From NCBI RefSeq assembly GCF_002925905.1, contig NZ_PRDB01000006.1, positions 1 through 64,000 on the forward strand: a stretch of DNA of 64,000 nucleotides, in the 5' to 3' direction. Each line of letters starts with the position of its first letter. The stretch's first letter is position 1. This stretch comes from Klebsiella michiganensis. Its GTDB lineage: Bacteria; Pseudomonadota; Gammaproteobacteria; Enterobacterales; Enterobacteriaceae. The position numbers and the translations under genes were made by a program. Below the pieces are notes generated by a model. It had not been told where the DNA came from and made no database searches. It saw only the letters and a list, made by a program, of their open reading frames with translations. Shown here in pieces: positions 44,613 through 54,326 of this stretch.

Positions 44613-45800
44613 TTAAGCATGTGACGATTTTGTTGCCAGATGCGCGGCTTTGTGCTGCATGCGGTAGCCCATCCCGGCCAGCACGATGGAGACCAGCATC
44701 ACGCTGGTGGTCGTTTGCAGCGGGGTGGCAATCAGCGTCGAGACCAGCAGGCTGGTAAGGAAACAGAGGCCAAGCTGCAGGGTGTTTTGCAGCGCAGCGG
44801 CGCGGCCGGTCGCCTGCGGGAATGGCTTCAGGGCCTGCGCGACGACGATAGGGTAAATACCGCCATTCACCACCGCCATGGCGCAGAACGGAATCATCAA
44901 ACCAACGAGCGTGGCGTTTTCCCGCAGGCCTACCAGCCAGGTGGCGGCGACGCTGAGGGCGAAAATAGCCAGCAGCCAGGGCAGAATTTGCTGGCCCTGC
45001 CATTTTTGCAGCGCCGCGCGGCAGCCATAACCGCCCACCAGAAATGCGATAGTTTGCGGAACGTAGCTCAGGCCGATAACGGTCGGGCCATAGCCCATTT
45101 CATGAAGAATAAACGGCGACCCCGTCAGCCAGGCAAAAAAGCTGGCGGAACAGGCGGCGTAGATGAGCACGTTACCGCTATACTCGTGCGAGCGCAGCAG
45201 GGTGAGAAACGTGAGCTTCTGCTGGGCGCTGGCAACCGGTTTGTTCGCTGGCTTCAGGCGCAGGGCGGGCAACATCAGCAGCAGGGTAATCGCGAACAGC
45301 ACGGCAAAAATAGCCTGCCATTCAAAATGGACCAGCAGCCAGCTGCCGAGCAGCGGCGCCAGCGCCGGCGATAAACCGACCAGCGGCATAATGGCGGCGA
45401 AAATCCGGTTGGTTCTTTGCGCTGGATAATAATCGGTGACCATCGCCTGCCAGGTCACCGCGGCGGCGCAAACCCCCAGGGCCTGAATAAATCGCAGCGC
45501 GAGCATCAGGTTGGCATCGCGAACCCACAGCATCCCCAGACAGCCGATAGCAAAAATGGCCAGCCCGCTCAACAGCACCGGCTTGCGGCCATAGCGATCG
45601 GAAAGGGGCCCCCAGAAAAGCTGGCCCAGCGCAAAGCCTGCCAGGAACAGGCTCAGGCTGGCGCTGACGGAGGCCGCAGAAGTGTTCAAATCTTGTTGCA
45701 TGGCGGCGAAAGCCGGAAGATACATATCGGTCGCCAGAAAGCCCAGTACGCTGAGTCCAGCCAGCCAGACTAAAAATCCTTTCCCAGGTTGTTGCATCAT
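44613..45800 (-). CDS. punC: Purine nucleoside transporter PunC (YdhC, MFS, Bcr/CflA family)
   Basis: 395-residue twelve-helix MFS protein. It has the family motif A '[16 protein letters not shown]' and the drug-resistance-type motif '[18 protein letters not shown]' at the N terminus. E. coli YdhC has been shown to import purine nucleosides under control of the adjacent LysR regulator YdhB (PunR), which is divergent here in the same layout. Start MMQQPGKG at 45800. It precedes cfa on the same strand with a 298-bp gap. Confidence 0.92.
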   Translation of the reverse strand: MMQQPGKGFLVWLAGLSVLGFLATDMYLPAFAAMQQDLNTSAASVSASLSLFLAGFALGQLFWGPLSDRYGRKPVLLSGLAIFAIGCLGMLWVRDANLMLALRFIQALGVCAAAVTWQAMVTDYYPAQRTNRIFAAIMPLVGLSPALAPLLGSWLLVHFEWQAIFAVLFAITLLLMLPALRLKPANKPVASAQQKLTFLTLLRSHEYSGNVLIYAACSASFFAWLTGSPFILHEMGYGPTVIGLSYVPQTIAFLVGGYGCRAALQKWQGQQILPWLLAIFALSVAATWLVGLRENATLVGLMIPFCAMAVVNGGIYPIVVAQALKPFPQATGRAAALQNTLQLGLCFLTSLLVSTLIATPLQTTTSVMLVSIVLAGMGYRMQHKAAHLATKSSHA

Positions 45801-45909
45801 CTTCTCTTTTTATTGTTGCAGGTACGATGGCGCAGAGTGTAGGGAGTGCATTAAGGCTTGTGAAACGCTAATATTTGTCAGGTGAATTCAAAAATTTTGC
45901 AGGCAGAAA

Positions 45910-46821
45910 ATGTGGTCCGAATACTCGCTTGAAGTTGTCGATGCTGTCGCCCGTAACGGCAGCTTTAGCGCCGCAGCGCAGGAACTGCACCGCGTACCCT
46001 CGGCCGTCAGCTATACCGTGCGTCAGCTGGAGGAGTGGCTGGCGGTACCGCTGTTCGAACGCCGTCATCGTGATGTGGAATTAACGCCGGCCGGCGTCTG
46101 GTTTTTACAGGAGGGGCGTTCTGTTATCAAAAAAATGCAGATCACCCGCCAGCAGTGCCAGCAGATAGCGAACGGCTGGCGCGGGCAGCTCTCTATTGCG
46201 GTGGATAATATCGTTAAACCCACGCGCATGCGGCAGATGATCGTTGATTTCTATCGTCATTTTGATGACGTCGAACTGATTGTTTTTCAGGAGGTGTTCA
46301 ACGGCGTCTGGGATGCGCTCGCCGACGGTCGCGTGGAGCTGGCCATCGGCGCGACACGCTCAATTCCGGTAGGGGGCCGCTACGCCTTTCGCGATATGGG
46401 AATGCTGAGCTGGGACTGCGTCGTCGCGAGCCACCATCCGCTGGCCAAAATGGCCGGGCCTCTGAGCGATGACGTCCTGCGCAACTGGCCGTCGCTGGTC
46501 AGGGAGGATACCTCGCGCTCGCTGCCGAAGCGGACCACCTGGCTGCTGGATAACCAGAAGAGGGTGGTGGTGCCGGACTGGGATGCCTCAGAAACCTGTC
46601 TCTCCGCCGGACTGTGCGTCGGTATGGTACCCGGGCATTTAGCGCGCCCGTGGCTTGATAGCGGCGCATGGACGGCGCTGGAGCTGGAGAACCCCTTCCC
46701 GGACGCCGCATGCTGCCTGACGTGGCAGCAAAGCGATGCCTCGCCGGCGCTGCTATGGCTGCTGGATTACCTTGGCGATAGCGAAACGCTAAACCGGGAG
46801 TGGCTGCGGGCGCCGGAATGA
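45910..46821 (+). CDS. punR: LysR-type regulator PunR (YdhB)
   Basis: 303-residue LysR regulator. The N-terminal winged helix 'VVDAVARNGSFSAAAQELHRVPSAVSYTVRQLEEWL' is textbook, followed by the effector-binding domain with 'GVWDALADGRVELAIGAT' and 'LVREDTSRSLPKRTTWLLD'. Divergent from punC (109-bp gap), which it activates in E. coli. The gap contains a palindrome-like AATTCAAAAATTTT that may be part of its site (inferred). Convergent with purR, only 18 bp between stops. Confidence 0.93.
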   Translation: MWSEYSLEVVDAVARNGSFSAAAQELHRVPSAVSYTVRQLEEWLAVPLFERRHRDVELTPAGVWFLQEGRSVIKKMQITRQQCQQIANGWRGQLSIAVDNIVKPTRMRQMIVDFYRHFDDVELIVFQEVFNGVWDALADGRVELAIGATRSIPVGGRYAFRDMGMLSWDCVVASHHPLAKMAGPLSDDVLRNWPSLVREDTSRSLPKRTTWLLDNQKRVVVPDWDASETCLSAGLCVGMVPGHLARPWLDSGAWTALELENPFPDAACCLTWQQSDASPALLWLLDYLGDSETLNREWLRAPE

Positions 46822-46839
46822 CCGACGCCGCGGGAAAGG

Positions 46840-47865
46840 TTAACGGCGATAATCAACAAACGGGCCATCGGCCACGGAACGGCGCTCGACCAGGCGAGGG
46901 TGGACTTCAATCGACTGCGAGATTTCACGCTTATTAACGATGCGGTCCAGCAGCATGTTAAACGCCGCTTCGCCAAGAGAGTCTTTAGGCTGATGAATGG
47001 TGGTCAGCGCCGGGCTAAAGTAGCGGGCGTTGCGCACGTTATCATAACCGATCAGCGAAATATCCTGCGGCACGCGCAGACCCATTTCATCCGCCGCGCA
47101 GATGGCGCCCATCGCCATAATATCCCCGCCGCAGAAGATGGCCGTTGGGCGAGGGTGCTGGCCGAGAATCTGCTGCATGGCGCGGTAGCCGGATTCCGGC
47201 TCAAAATCGCCCTGCACAATCCAGTTTTCCGGAACGCTAATCTGCGCCTCTTCCATCGCTTTCATAAAACCTGCCAGCCGGCCTGCGCCGGTGTTACGCT
47301 CCAGCGGGCCGGGGATCACGCCGATATCGCGATGCCCGCGTTCAATAAGGTAGCGCCCGGCGATATAGCCGCCTTCAAAGGCGTTATCGACAACCGAGTC
47401 GGTGAAGTCGGCTTTTGCCTCGCCCCAGTCCATCACTACCATCGGAATATGACGATACTCTTCCAGCATGCTTAACACCGACTCCGGATATTCGGAGCAC
47501 ATCACCAGCAGGCCGTCTACGCGTTTCTGCGCCATCATTGACAGATAGGCGCGCTGTTTCTCAGGGTCGTTCCACGCGTTGCCGAGGATCAGGGTGTAGC
47601 CCTTCTGGAAGCAGCTCTTCTCGACGGCTTCGATAATCTCAGCGAAATAGGCCGCTTCGCTGCTGGTGGCCAGCAGACCAATAGATTTGGTGTGATTGAC
47701 CTTCAGGCTGCGGGCAACGGCGCTGGGGGAGTAATGCAGTTCTTTTATTGCCGCCCACACCGCATTGCGCGTCTCTTCCGCAACGAATCGGGTTTTGTTA
47801 ATCACATGTGACACTGTTGTAGTGGAAACGTTTGCGCGCTTCGCTACATCTTTAATAGTTGCCAT
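46840..47865 (-). CDS. purR: Purine repressor PurR
   Basis: 341 residues, as in E. coli. LacI-family repressor with hypoxanthine or guanine as corepressor, controlling de novo purine genes. The helix-turn-helix '[25 protein letters not shown]' and hinge '[17 protein letters not shown]' are the same as E. coli. The corepressor domain has '[28 protein letters not shown]'. Two PurR boxes are present, one upstream and one in codons 10-15, as in the autoregulated E. coli gene. Confidence 0.98.
   Translation of the reverse strand: MATIKDVAKRANVSTTTVSHVINKTRFVAEETRNAVWAAIKELHYSPSAVARSLKVNHTKSIGLLATSSEAAYFAEIIEAVEKSCFQKGYTLILGNAWNDPEKQRAYLSMMAQKRVDGLLVMCSEYPESVLSMLEEYRHIPMVVMDWGEAKADFTDSVVDNAFEGGYIAGRYLIERGHRDIGVIPGPLERNTGAGRLAGFMKAMEEAQISVPENWIVQGDFEPESGYRAMQQILGQHPRPTAIFCGGDIMAMGAICAADEMGLRVPQDISLIGYDNVRNARYFSPALTTIHQPKDSLGEAAFNMLLDRIVNKREISQSIEVHPRLVERRSVADGPFVDYRR
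47822..47837. promoter_or_regulatory. Intragenic PurR box (O2) in purR
   Basis: GTGGAAACGTTTGCGC, matching the PurR core GCAAACGTTTGC with a G at the second position. E. coli purR has a second operator at the same place in the coding start. Confidence 0.75.
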
Positions 47866-47908
47866 TACTTCTCACTCCAGACCTTGACCTGATCGTCTGT
47901 TTATCGGT

Positions 47909-47924
47909 ACGTAAACGTTTGCCT
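47909..47924. promoter_or_regulatory. Upstream PurR box (O1) of purR
   Basis: ACGTAAACGTTTGCCT, a near-consensus PurR operator (ACGCAAACGTTTNCNT with one mismatch), 44 bp before the purR start and in the position of the promoter. Together with the intragenic site it supports autorepression. Confidence 0.82.
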
Positions 47925-48161
47925 GTACACACCCTGGCGCCAAAATTGAGCATGGCATCACGTCGGGAAAACGACACAGAACGACAGGAAGGGGTCAATG
48001 GCCGATACGCTTTCAAATTAGCGTGGGATTTTGTCCGATCTTGGGGCAAAGGGGAAGAGCAAAAATGTGCATCACTCTAAATCTCGGAAGATTTTTACGC
48101 TATTCTGTGTAAAAATGAGCAAGCTCACTTTTCATGTGGGGATAATCAGGGGGAAAAATTG

Positions 48162-48251
48162 ATGGATACAAATTTAAAGTTTTCGCTGACGACGACGATT
48201 ATTGTTCTTGGTTTGATTGTTGCCGCAGGTTTGACCGCCGTACTGCACTAA
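48162..48251 (+). CDS. ynhF: Small membrane protein YnhF
   Basis: 29-residue single-helix membrane protein, MDTNLKFSLTTTIIVLGL... ending AVLH, almost the same as E. coli YnhF, which lies at the same place between purR and ydhP. AGGGGG precedes the ATG by 9 nt. In E. coli it is a formyl-Met retaining stress-induced membrane peptide. One helix spans about residues 8-27. Confidence 0.93.
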   Translation: MDTNLKFSLTTTIIVLGLIVAAGLTAVLH

Positions 48252-48415
48252 TTATGCGATAAGGGAGGGGCCGCTCTCCCTTTCTCTCCGCCATTATTAT
48301 CATTTTCGCAAAAATCTTTTGCCATTTCGTTCACTTTTGTTTTTCTGTGATTGATGTCATGCTTTTGACTTCTGATGAGATGCCGTCGCGGAAGGCGGCC
48401 TGATGGAGTCCCTGC

Positions 48416-49582
48416 ATGAAAATCAATTTTCCCCTGCTCGCGCTGGCGATCGGTGCCTTTGGTATCGGCACAACCGAGTTCTCCCCGATGGGGCTATTAC
48501 CGGTTATCGCTAAAGGCGTGGACGTTTCGATTCCGGCGGCGGGAATGCTGATTAGCGCCTATGCCATCGGCGTGATGGTCGGCGCGCCGCTGATGACTCT
48601 GCTGCTCTCCCACCGCGCGCGCAGAAATGCGCTGATCTTCCTGATGGCGATTTTTACCCTCGGTAACGTACTCTCTTCCATCGCTCCGGATTACACCACG
48701 CTGCTGCTGTCGCGCATTATTACCAGCCTTAACCACGGCGCCTTCTTCGGCCTGGGTTCGGTGGTGGCGGCGAGCGTTGTGCCAAAACACAAACAGGCCA
48801 GCGCCGTGGCGACGATGTTTATGGGGCTGACGATAGCGAATATCGGCGGCGTTCCCGCGGCGACCTGGCTGGGCGAAACCATCGGCTGGCGGATGTCGTT
48901 TCTTGCCACGGCGGGGCTGGGCGTGATTGCGATTATCGGTCTGTGGTTTTCTCTACCGAAGGGCAGCGCCGGCGAGCGCCCTGACGTCAAGCAGGAGCTT
49001 TCCGTGCTGATGCGTCCGCAGGTGCTGTCGGCGCTGCTGACGACGGTACTGGGGGCAGGGGCGATGTTCACGCTTTATACCTATATTTCTCCCGTTTTGC
49101 ATACCATCACCCACGCCTCTCCGCTGTTTGTGACCGCCATGCTGGTGCTGATTGGCGTCGGCTTCTCGCTGGGTAACTACCTTGGCGGTAAGTTTGCCGA
49201 CCGTTCCGTTAGCGGGACGCTGAAGGGCTTTCTGCTGCTGCTGATGGTTATCATGCTGGCGATCCCGCTGCTGGCGCAATCGCAGGTGGGCGCGGCAATC
49301 AGTATGGTGGTCTGGGGCGCGGCGACCTTTGCGGTGGTGCCGCCTTTGCAGATGCGCGTGATGCGCGTCGCCCACGAAGCGCCGGGGCTGTCATCATCGG
49401 TCAATATTGGGGCTTTTAACCTCGGAAACGCGCTGGGCGCGGCGGCGGGCGGCGCGGTCATCTCTGGCGGCCTGGGCTATGCCTTTGTCCCGGTGATGGG
49501 GGCGATTATCGCAGGCGTGGCGCTACTGCTGGTGCTGTTCAGCGGCCGGGCGCAGCCGGAAGAGGCGTTCGCCAACCGTTAA
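48416..49582 (+). CDS. ydhP: MFS efflux transporter YdhP
   Basis: 388-residue twelve-helix MFS transporter of the AraJ/YdhP type, same length as E. coli YdhP. Early 'GAFGIGTTEFSPMGLLPVIAKGVDVSIPAAG' and 'FFGLGSVVAASVVPKHKQASAVATMFMGLTIAN' are diagnostic for the DHA1 arabinose-efflux-like group. It lies between ynhF and sodB; a strong terminator follows, shared with converging sodB. Natural substrate not established. Confidence 0.93.
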   Translation: MKINFPLLALAIGAFGIGTTEFSPMGLLPVIAKGVDVSIPAAGMLISAYAIGVMVGAPLMTLLLSHRARRNALIFLMAIFTLGNVLSSIAPDYTTLLLSRIITSLNHGAFFGLGSVVAASVVPKHKQASAVATMFMGLTIANIGGVPAATWLGETIGWRMSFLATAGLGVIAIIGLWFSLPKGSAGERPDVKQELSVLMRPQVLSALLTTVLGAGAMFTLYTYISPVLHTITHASPLFVTAMLVLIGVGFSLGNYLGGKFADRSVSGTLKGFLLLLMVIMLAIPLLAQSQVGAAISMVVWGAATFAVVPPLQMRVMRVAHEAPGLSSSVNIGAFNLGNALGAAAGGAVISGGLGYAFVPVMGAIIAGVALLLVLFSGRAQPEEAFANR

Positions 49583-49603
49583 TATTGCGTGAAGTCATAC
49601 AAT

Positions 49604-49634
49604 AACCGCAGAAGCTGAAAGGCTTCTGCGGTTT
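49604..49634. terminator. Bidirectional terminator ydhP/sodB
   Basis: 12-bp perfect stem AACCGCAGAAGC / GCTTCTGCGGTT with loop TGAAAG, flanked by TTTGCTTTT on the plus strand and AA-tracts on the other side. Serves both converging genes. Confidence 0.9.
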
Positions 49635-49638
49635 GCTT

Positions 49639-50220
49639 TTATGCAGCCAGATTAGCAGCAACAAACTTCCAGTTTACCAGCGCCCAGAAGTGCTCCAGAT
49701 AGTTCGGACGGGCGTTACGGTAGTCGATGTAATAAGCGTGTTCCCAGACATCCACGGTCAGCAGCGGAGTCGCGTCGCTGGTCAGCGGCGTACCGGCGTT
49801 GCTGGTGGAGACAATGGCCAGGCTACCGTCGGCGTTTTTCACCAGCCAGGTCCAGCCTGCGCCGAAGTTTTTTACCGCTGCGTCGGTGAATTTGGCTTTG
49901 AAATCAGCGAAGCTGCCGAAGGACTTAGCGATAGCCGCCGCCAGTTCGCCTTGCGGTTCGCCGCCGGCGTTCGGCGCGAGGCAGTTCCAGTAGAAGGTGT
50001 GGTTCCAGACCTGAGCTGCGTTGTTAAAAACGCCGCCATCGGAAGAACGCACGATCTCTTCCAGGGTTTTGCCTTCAAACGGGGTGCCTTTGATCAGGTT
50101 ATTCAGGTTGGTGACGTAGGCCTGGTGGTGTTTACCGTAGTGGTATTCCAGGGTTTCTGCGGAAATGTGCGGCGCCAGGGCGTCTTTTGCATATGGTAAT
50201 GCAGGTAATTCGAACGACAT
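49639..50220 (-). CDS. sodB: Superoxide dismutase [Fe]
   Basis: Cytoplasmic iron SOD, 193 residues, same as E. coli. Metal ligands: His27 ('YHYGKHHQ'), His74 ('VWNHTFYW'), Asp157 and His161 ('[11 protein letters not shown]'). The Fe-type signature Gln69 and '[20 protein letters not shown]' are present. In E. coli it is lowered by Fur-controlled RyhB; the leader (about 50221-50290) is AT-rich and could carry the pairing site. GAGAGTAG ahead of the ATG acts as ribosome site. Confidence 0.98.
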   Translation of the reverse strand: MSFELPALPYAKDALAPHISAETLEYHYGKHHQAYVTNLNNLIKGTPFEGKTLEEIVRSSDGGVFNNAAQVWNHTFYWNCLAPNAGGEPQGELAAAIAKSFGSFADFKAKFTDAAVKNFGAGWTWLVKNADGSLAIVSTSNAGTPLTSDATPLLTVDVWEHAYYIDYRNARPNYLEHFWALVNWKFVAANLAA

Positions 50221-50344
50221 TGCTACTCTCCTTTTTATAGTTTGCCTGCGTAATAACCATGTATTACGCAGGGTAATAATAGTAGCAAATTAAAAGATGT
50301 GGCAAAAGAGAGAGTTACCCTGCCGCCGCAGCGACAAGGCACAA

Positions 50345-51199
50345 TTAGCGAATGGTTTTCGGCGTCATGACGCGACGCGCGCCAACGTAGTGGCGTACCC
50401 AGTAATCGTCGCTTAATGAGGTGATCTGAATATCGCGGCCGGTACGCGGAGACTGGATAAATTTGCCGTTGCCAACGTAAACCCCGACGTGATCGGCAGT
50501 GCCGCGCCCGCGGGTGCGGAAGAAGACGAGATCCCCGCTTTGCAGCTCGCCGCGATCCACCGGACGGGCGTCGCGCAGGTGATACATCTCATTGGCGGTG
50601 CGCGGAATGTGAATTTTAACCAGGTCCTTATAGGCGTAATAGACCAGACCGCTACAATCAAACCCGGTACGCGGAGAGGTGCCGCCCCAGCGATAGGGTT
50701 TGCCAATCTGATCCATCAGCTTGGACATGGCGGTGCTTTGCGCCTTTTGTACCCGAGCTTTATGCGCGTCGGCGATGGTCAGCTGCGGCTCGTCGGCAAC
50801 CGGTTTGCAGCGGGTTTTATAGCCTTTACGCACCGCGCACTTTTTCTGCACGCTTGCGGTTGCCAGCTTGCTTTCCGCTATCGACCTTGTCGAGCTGGCG
50901 CACAGTTTTTTATAGCCTTTGCGCAGAACGCATTTTTTTGTGGCGCTGGCAGTCTGGCGTGACGCGGTTGATTTGCTGCGGCTGGCGGTCGACGTTTTCT
51001 TGCTGGGGGTTTTGGCGGTGGTTTTACTTTTAGAACTGGCTGCTTTTTTCTTACGCTCTGCGGTCGTGCCCTTGGCCGGATGCGCTTTTGGCGTGGCCGA
51101 AGCGTGCGTATGCCCGGAAGCATGCGCCAGCGGCGTAAGTGAAATAGATGTGAAAAGTAATGCACAGAGCGAAATCGCGATTTTGTTAAGACGCGCCAC
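50345..51199 (-). CDS. mepH: Peptidoglycan DD-endopeptidase MepH (YdhO)
   Basis: NlpC/P60 hydrolase that cuts D-Ala-mDAP cross-links so the wall can expand. 284 residues. After the signal peptide (ending 'LAHA') comes a Lys/Ser/Thr-rich low-complexity segment (about 30-85), then two repeats of the type Cys-x2-RKGYK-x2-Cys (90-100 and 121-131), then the catalytic domain with 'YRWGGTSPRTGFDCSG' (nucleophile Cys182), His in 'ADHVGVY' and a polar partner in 'VRHYVGARR'. E. coli MepH, as I recall it, has one such Cys repeat. Divergent from grxD across 339 bp. Confidence 0.94.
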   Translation of the reverse strand: MARLNKIAISLCALLFTSISLTPLAHASGHTHASATPKAHPAKGTTAERKKKAASSKSKTTAKTPSKKTSTASRSKSTASRQTASATKKCVLRKGYKKLCASSTRSIAESKLATASVQKKCAVRKGYKTRCKPVADEPQLTIADAHKARVQKAQSTAMSKLMDQIGKPYRWGGTSPRTGFDCSGLVYYAYKDLVKIHIPRTANEMYHLRDARPVDRGELQSGDLVFFRTRGRGTADHVGVYVGNGKFIQSPRTGRDIQITSLSDDYWVRHYVGARRVMTPKTIR

Positions 51200-51538
51200 T
51201 GAGCAATCCCCTGATTAAATTACAGACATATACAGATGCCTGACGATGAATGACAAACCGCATCGATTCTAAAGCATAAAATCGTGGAGAGTTACTACTC
51301 TTTTGTATCTAACGTCTCGTTTGGTTAACATTTGCAAAAAAATGCTTCCGTCAGCGGTACCCGCGCGTGAAAAACGCGCAACGCGTTGCCGCGTATAGCA
51401 ATAAAATGATATTTTTAAGGCAACTTATGCCGACAGAAGATAAAATGTGGCAAGTGAAAAAAATGTTATTATCGGTCCTGCGCCCAGGGCGCTACAATGA
51501 CAAATTACTGCCGTAAAGAAGTTTAAGGAAGCACGACA
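51200..51538. other. Divergent promoter region mepH / grxD
   Basis: 339 bp without a gene. AT-rich at 51280-51480; it should hold both promoters. No hairpin, RNA gene or operator was recognised. Confidence 0.4.
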
Positions 51539-51886
51539 ATGAGCACGACTTTAGAAAAAATCCAACGTCAAATCGCTGAAAACCCGATCCTGCTGTACAT
51601 GAAAGGGTCGCCGAAGCTGCCAAGCTGCGGTTTCTCCGCTCAGGCCGTTCAGGCGCTCTCCGCCTGTGGCGAACGTTTTGCCTACGTCGATATCCTGCAA
51701 AATCCGGACATCCGCGCAGAGCTGCCGAAATACGCTAACTGGCCGACCTTCCCGCAGCTGTGGGTTGACGGTGAACTGGTCGGCGGCTGTGACATCGTGA
51801 TTGAAATGTATCAGCGCGGCGAACTGCAGCAGCTGATCAAAGAAACGGCCGCGAAGTACAAGACTGACGAACCGAAAGCCGAGTAA
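51539..51886 (+). CDS. grxD: Monothiol glutaredoxin GrxD (Grx4)
   Basis: 115-residue CGFS-type glutaredoxin that binds and passes on [2Fe-2S] clusters with glutathione and BolA. The motif 'LPSCGFSAQAVQ' has the single active Cys; 'TFPQLWVDGELVGGCDIVIEM' is the glutathione-binding segment. TAAGGAAG lies 8 nt before the ATG. Essentially E. coli grxD (ydhD) in the same place. It ends before a strong terminator shared with rnt. Confidence 0.98.
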   Translation: MSTTLEKIQRQIAENPILLYMKGSPKLPSCGFSAQAVQALSACGERFAYVDILQNPDIRAELPKYANWPTFPQLWVDGELVGGCDIVIEMYQRGELQQLIKETAAKYKTDEPKAE

Positions 51887-51900
51887 TTCGGCTGCCAATA

Positions 51901-51932
51901 AAAAAGCGACTTCCGGTGAAGTCGCTTTTTTT
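51901..51932. terminator. Bidirectional terminator grxD/rnt
   Basis: 13-bp perfect stem AAAAAGCGACTTC / GAAGTCGCTTTTT with loop CGGT and T7 on the plus strand; A-tract on the other arm. Serves grxD and the converging rnt. Confidence 0.93.
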
Positions 51933-51937
51933 ATCGC

Positions 51938-52582
51938 TTACTCTTCGGCCACGGGTAATGGCCAGCCGCCAAGGCGCTTCCAGCGGTTGACGATTTCGCA
52001 GAATAGCTGGGCGGTTTGCTGGGTATCGTAAAGCGCCGAGTGTGCCTGGGTACCATCAAATGCCATTCCCGCGGCAATACAGGCTTTCGACAGCACCGTT
52101 TGACCCAGAGCCAGGCCGCTCAGAGCCGCGGTATCGAAGGTCACGAACGGATGAAAGGGGTTACGTTTCAGGCCAGCCCGCTCTGCCGCCGCCATGGTAA
52201 AGCTGTGATCGAACGTGGCGTTATGCGCGACCATAATCGCGCGGCTGCAGTCGCTCTCTTTCATTCCCTTGCGGACCATTTTAAAAATCGCGTGCAGCGC
52301 ATCGTATTCGCTCACCGCGCCGCGCTCGGGATCGTTAGGGTTAATACCATTAAAAGCCAGCGCTTCGGGCTGCAGGTTGGCGCCTTCAAAAGGCTCAACA
52401 TGAAAATGCAGCGTTTCGTCCGGCATCAGCCAGCCTTCCTCATCCATTTTCAACGTAATAGCGGCGATCTCCAGCAGGGCGTCGGTTTTGGCATTAAACC
52501 CGGCGGTTTCAACATCGATTACCACAGGATAAAAACCGCGAAAACGGTCGCACAGACCATTAAGTTGAACGTTCTCGGACAT
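51938..52582 (-). CDS. rnt: Ribonuclease T
   Basis: DEDDh-type 3'-5' exonuclease that trims tRNA CCA turnover ends and matures 5S and 23S rRNA. 214 residues. Catalytic residues: Asp23 and Glu25 ('VIDVETAGF'), then Asp in 'HNATFDHSF', and His and Asp in '[12 protein letters not shown]'. Same length and order as E. coli rnt, between grxD and gloA. Homodimer; conserved C terminus 'GGWPLP'. Confidence 0.98.
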   Translation of the reverse strand: MSENVQLNGLCDRFRGFYPVVIDVETAGFNAKTDALLEIAAITLKMDEEGWLMPDETLHFHVEPFEGANLQPEALAFNGINPNDPERGAVSEYDALHAIFKMVRKGMKESDCSRAIMVAHNATFDHSFTMAAAERAGLKRNPFHPFVTFDTAALSGLALGQTVLSKACIAAGMAFDGTQAHSALYDTQQTAQLFCEIVNRWKRLGGWPLPVAEE

Positions 52583-52662
52583 CAGATTCTCTTAGCTGGA
52601 AAAAAGTAGCGCGCATTATGGCAAATTTTGCCGCGGCTTGCAGCAGGAAGGGGATAAAACAG

Positions 52663-52681
52663 CAGGCACCGCGGGTGCCCG
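52663..52681 (-). terminator. Terminator-like hairpin after gloA
   Basis: GGCACC / GGTGCC stem with a 3-nt loop, extended by G-C pairs (GCGGGCACC...GGTGCCTGC); on the minus strand TGTTTTATC follows. It separates gloA from rnt. Confidence 0.7.
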
Positions 52682-52688
52682 CAGCCGA

Positions 52689-53096
52689 TCAGTTGCCGAG
52701 GCCTTTTCCGGCGTCTTTCTCTTCAATCAGTTCAATTTTATAGCCATCCGGATCTTCGACGAAGGCGATGACGGTGGTGCCGCCTTTGACCGGGCCGGCT
52801 TCACGGGTCACGTTGCCGCCGTTCTGGCGGATACGCTCGCAGGCTTCGGCCGCGTTTTCAACGCTGAGCGCGATATGGCCATAAGCGCTGCCGAGATCGT
52901 ACTTATCAACGCCCCAGTTATAGGTCAGCTCAATCACGGCGGTATCGCTCTCTTCGCCGTAACCCACGAATGCCAGCGAGTATTTATACTCAGTGTTTTC
53001 GCTGGTGCGCAGCAGTTTCATGCCCAGCACGTTGGTGTAAAACTCAATAGAACGTTGCAGGTCGCCAACGCGCAGCATGGTGTGAAGTAAGCGCAT
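52689..53096 (-). CDS. gloA: Lactoylglutathione lyase (glyoxalase I)
   Basis: Nickel enzyme turning methylglyoxal-glutathione hemithioacetal into S-lactoylglutathione. 135 residues as in E. coli. Metal ligands His5, Glu56, His74 and Glu122 are all in place ('MRLLHTM', 'VIELTYN', 'YGHIALSV', 'IELIEE'). It follows nemR-nemA on the same strand with a 79-bp gap; in E. coli NemR controls both nemA and gloA, linking electrophile detoxification steps. Confidence 0.98.
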   Translation of the reverse strand: MRLLHTMLRVGDLQRSIEFYTNVLGMKLLRTSENTEYKYSLAFVGYGEESDTAVIELTYNWGVDKYDLGSAYGHIALSVENAAEACERIRQNGGNVTREAGPVKGGTTVIAFVEDPDGYKIELIEEKDAGKGLGN

Positions 53097-53175
53097 AATG
53101 TCCCCTATGCAGTTTATTTTGATACATCAGAGCGTTGAGTATAGCGGCGATAACCCGCCGCTATCAATGGAGGGA

Positions 53176-54273
53176 TTACAGGGTAGGGTAATCGGTATAA
53201 CCTTCCGCGCCGCCGCCGTAGAAGCTTTCCGGACGCTGCGGATTCAGCGCGGCCTTCTTCTGCAGGCGCGCGACCAGATCCGGGTTGGCAATATAGTCGC
53301 GACCGAAGGCCACGGCATCGATCAGGCCTTTACCGATCAGATCGTTTGCCTTTTCCACCGTGTAGGCGCCAGCGCCGATAATAGCGCCCGGGAAGCGGTC
53401 GCGGACTTTCTGACGGAATTCATCGCTGTACGGTTGGCCGCCAGCCCAGTCCGGCTCGGACATATGCAGGTAAGCAATACCGCGTTTGGCCAGCGCTTCG
53501 ATGAGATAGAGCGCGTCGGCTTCTTCATTCGGGCCATTATCGACGTTCTGGAAGCTGCCGATAGGCGAGACGCGAATCCCGATACGGTCGGCGCTCCACT
53601 CTTTACTCGCCGCATCAACCACTTCCAGCACCAGGCGAGCGCGATTTTCCACGCTGCCGCCGTACTGGTCAGTACGATGGTTGGAAGAAGGGGAAAGGAA
53701 CTGGTGCAGCAGGTAGCCGTGCGCGGAGTGCAGTTCGACAAGGTCAAAACCGGCATCGCGGGCGTTGCCTACCGCCTGGCGGAAATCATCAACGATCCCC
53801 GGGATCTCGGCGGTTTCGAGCGCGCGCGGCATCGAGGTGTCTACGCGAATAGCGTGGCCGTTTTCATCACGCAGCGAGGTACGGGTGCCCGCACTAATGG
53901 CCGATGGCGCAACCGGCGCGGCGCCACCCGGCTGAATGCTGCTGTGGGAAATGCGCCCGGTGTGCCACAGCTGAACGGCAATACGCCCGTTTTCGGCGTG
54001 TACGCCGGCGGTGATTTTTTTCCAAGCGGCAATCTGCTCCGGGCTGTGCAGGCCCGGTGCGCCCGCGTAGCCTTTAGCCTGAGCGGAGATCTGGGTGGCT
54101 TCGGAAATAATCAGGCCGGAGCTGGCACGCTGGCGGTAGTATTCGCCCATCAGCGGGGTAGGAATATCGCCCGGTTCAATGCTGCGCAGACGCGTCAGCG
54201 GAGCCATAAACACGCGATTCGGTACGGTTACCGCACCCACTTTCAATGGGGTAAACAACTTTGATTCTGACAT
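53176..54273 (-). CDS. nemA: N-ethylmaleimide reductase (Old Yellow Enzyme family)
   Basis: FMN ene-reductase reducing electrophiles such as N-ethylmaleimide, nitroaromatics and quinones. 365 residues, E. coli length. TIM-barrel; '[13 protein letters not shown]' near the start, '[10 protein letters not shown]' (substrate His-x-x-Asn/His region), and '[43 protein letters not shown]' is the conserved FMN-binding region. AGGAG lies 5 nt before the ATG. It follows nemR on the same strand, so it is part of the nemRA operon. Confidence 0.97.
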   Translation of the reverse strand: MSESKLFTPLKVGAVTVPNRVFMAPLTRLRSIEPGDIPTPLMGEYYRQRASSGLIISEATQISAQAKGYAGAPGLHSPEQIAAWKKITAGVHAENGRIAVQLWHTGRISHSSIQPGGAAPVAPSAISAGTRTSLRDENGHAIRVDTSMPRALETAEIPGIVDDFRQAVGNARDAGFDLVELHSAHGYLLHQFLSPSSNHRTDQYGGSVENRARLVLEVVDAASKEWSADRIGIRVSPIGSFQNVDNGPNEEADALYLIEALAKRGIAYLHMSEPDWAGGQPYSDEFRQKVRDRFPGAIIGAGAYTVEKANDLIGKGLIDAVAFGRDYIANPDLVARLQKKAALNPQRPESFYGGGAEGYTDYPTL

Positions 54274-54286
54274 AATGACTCCTGAG

Positions 54287-54300
54287 TAGACCGGTCGTCT
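54287..54300. promoter_or_regulatory. Possible second NemR-like site between nemR and nemA
   Basis: TAGACCGGTCGTCT shares the TAGACCG half of the upstream operator, but the second half is degenerate. It lies immediately before the nemA ribosome site. Confidence 0.35.
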
Positions 54301-54326
54301 TGAAACGGGGTAAATAAAAACGCCTG

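Noticed and set aside
53098..54264. 388-codon open frame on the plus strand
   Set aside because: Antisense shadow of nemA with no ribosome site and no recognisable domain.
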